From positions 1-5,382 of the forward strand of contig CANRBW010000118.1 in NCBI GenBank assembly GCA_947628975.1: a stretch of DNA of 5,382 nt, read 5' to 3'. A program made the translations under genes and the position numbers. Below, one piece after another: positions 5,008 to 5,382 of the stretch (position 1 is its first letter; each line of letters opens with the position of its first letter). The stretch comes from an uncultured Oscillospiraceae bacterium. Its GTDB lineage: Bacteria > Bacillota > Clostridia > Oscillospirales > Oscillospiraceae. Under the pieces are notes generated by a model. It saw nothing but the letters and a program-made list of their open reading frames with translations. It was not told the origin of the DNA and made no database searches.

Positions 5008-5382
5008 ATGAGCATCAAGGTTGGCATCAACGGCTTCGGGCGCATCGGCGGCATGGTCTTCCGCGCCGGGATCGGGAGCGACGACATTGAGTTCGTGGGC
5101 ATCAACGACCCCTTCATGACCCCCGACTACGCGGCCTATATGCTGAAGTACGACACCATGCATGGCCGCTTCCCCGGCACCATCGAGTATGACGACCACT
5201 CCATCACCGTCAACGGCAAGCGGGTGGAGTTCTTCTCCTGCAAGGACCCCAAGGACATCCCCTGGGGCAAGGTTGGCGCGGAGTACGTGGTGGAGTCCAC
5301 CGGCGTGTTCCTCACCAAGGAGCTGAGCCAGGCCCACATCGACGCCGGCGCCAAGAAGGTGGTCATGTCCGCCCCCTCCAAG
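5008..5382 (+). CDS. gap: Glyceraldehyde-3-phosphate dehydrogenase, type I (N-terminal part, 3' end cut by window)
   Basis: Central glycolytic enzyme in the cytoplasm: glyceraldehyde-3-phosphate, phosphate and NAD give 1,3-bisphosphoglycerate and NADH; acts as a homotetramer (known). Only 125 codons are visible, without a stop, out of about 330-340 normally. The product starts MSIKVGINGFGRIG, the dinucleotide-binding loop, followed by GINDPFMTPDYAAYMLKYDTMHGRF, in which the Asp of NDPF is the usual NAD-favouring residue, and later EYVVESTGVFLTKELSQAHIDAGAKKVVMSAPSK. The catalytic Cys region (about residue 150) lies beyond the window. One oddity is GRIGGMVF: residue 15 is Gly where the family almost always has Arg (GFGRIGR). 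The start is ATG 5008, with AGGAG 9 bases before it. A strong promoter and a Rex-like site lie upstream, suggesting high, redox-linked expression. The neighbouring metallophosphoesterase is divergent and probably unrelated in function. Confidence 0.96.
   Translation, partial: MSIKVGINGFGRIGGMVFRAGIGSDDIEFVGINDPFMTPDYAAYMLKYDTMHGRFPGTIEYDDHSITVNGKRVEFFSCKDPKDIPWGKVGAEYVVESTGVFLTKELSQAHIDAGAKKVVMSAPSK

Noticed and set aside
4975..5337. Minus-strand open frames over the gap start
   Set aside because: They are antisense to an unambiguous GAPDH N-terminus with promoter and ribosome site, and show no domain of their own.

Overview
The window looks like a chromosomal housekeeping stretch of a G+C-rich member of the Bacillota, most likely a gut-type Clostridia/Oscillospiraceae bacterium (inference). 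The reasons are a class-II (Bacillota-type) GalT, an ECF-transporter S component next to a type III pantothenate kinase, strong AGGAGG-type ribosome binding sites, sigma-A-like promoters, and codons ending almost always in G or C. No RNA gene, CRISPR array, insertion sequence or phage gene was seen, and no intergenic gap exceeds about 280 bases.

Layout. (1) 1-1960, plus strand: the 3' part of galT (5' end outside the window) followed 13 bases later by galE, two Leloir-pathway enzymes in one transcription unit that ends in a perfect 24-base GC palindrome terminator. (2) 1961-3494, plus strand: a new promoter with a perfect TATAAT box, a short leader with two overlapping hairpins, then a six-helix ECF S component and coaX, separated by one base. 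Together they suggest vitamin (probably pantothenate) uptake followed by its first phosphorylation towards coenzyme A. (3) 3495-3606: an intergenic region between convergent genes with a hairpin that can terminate in both directions. (4) 3607-4731, minus strand: a membrane-anchored calcineurin-like metallophosphoesterase with four N-terminal helices and probably an extracytoplasmic catalytic domain. (5) 4732-5007: a divergent intergenic region with an extended -10 promoter in each direction and, just upstream of the gap promoter, an 18-base imperfect palindrome resembling the operator of the NADH-sensing repressor Rex. (6) 5008-5382, plus strand: the first 125 codons of glyceraldehyde-3-phosphate dehydrogenase, running off the end.

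The links between the blocks are metabolic (galactose to UDP-sugar and glycolysis, CoA cofactor supply, glycolytic NADH formation) rather than one dedicated system. I found no convincing undescribed system. The points most worth a second look are the Rex-like site at gap, the overlapping hairpins/inverted repeat in the ECF-coaX leader, and several unusual residues in the CoaX active-site region.
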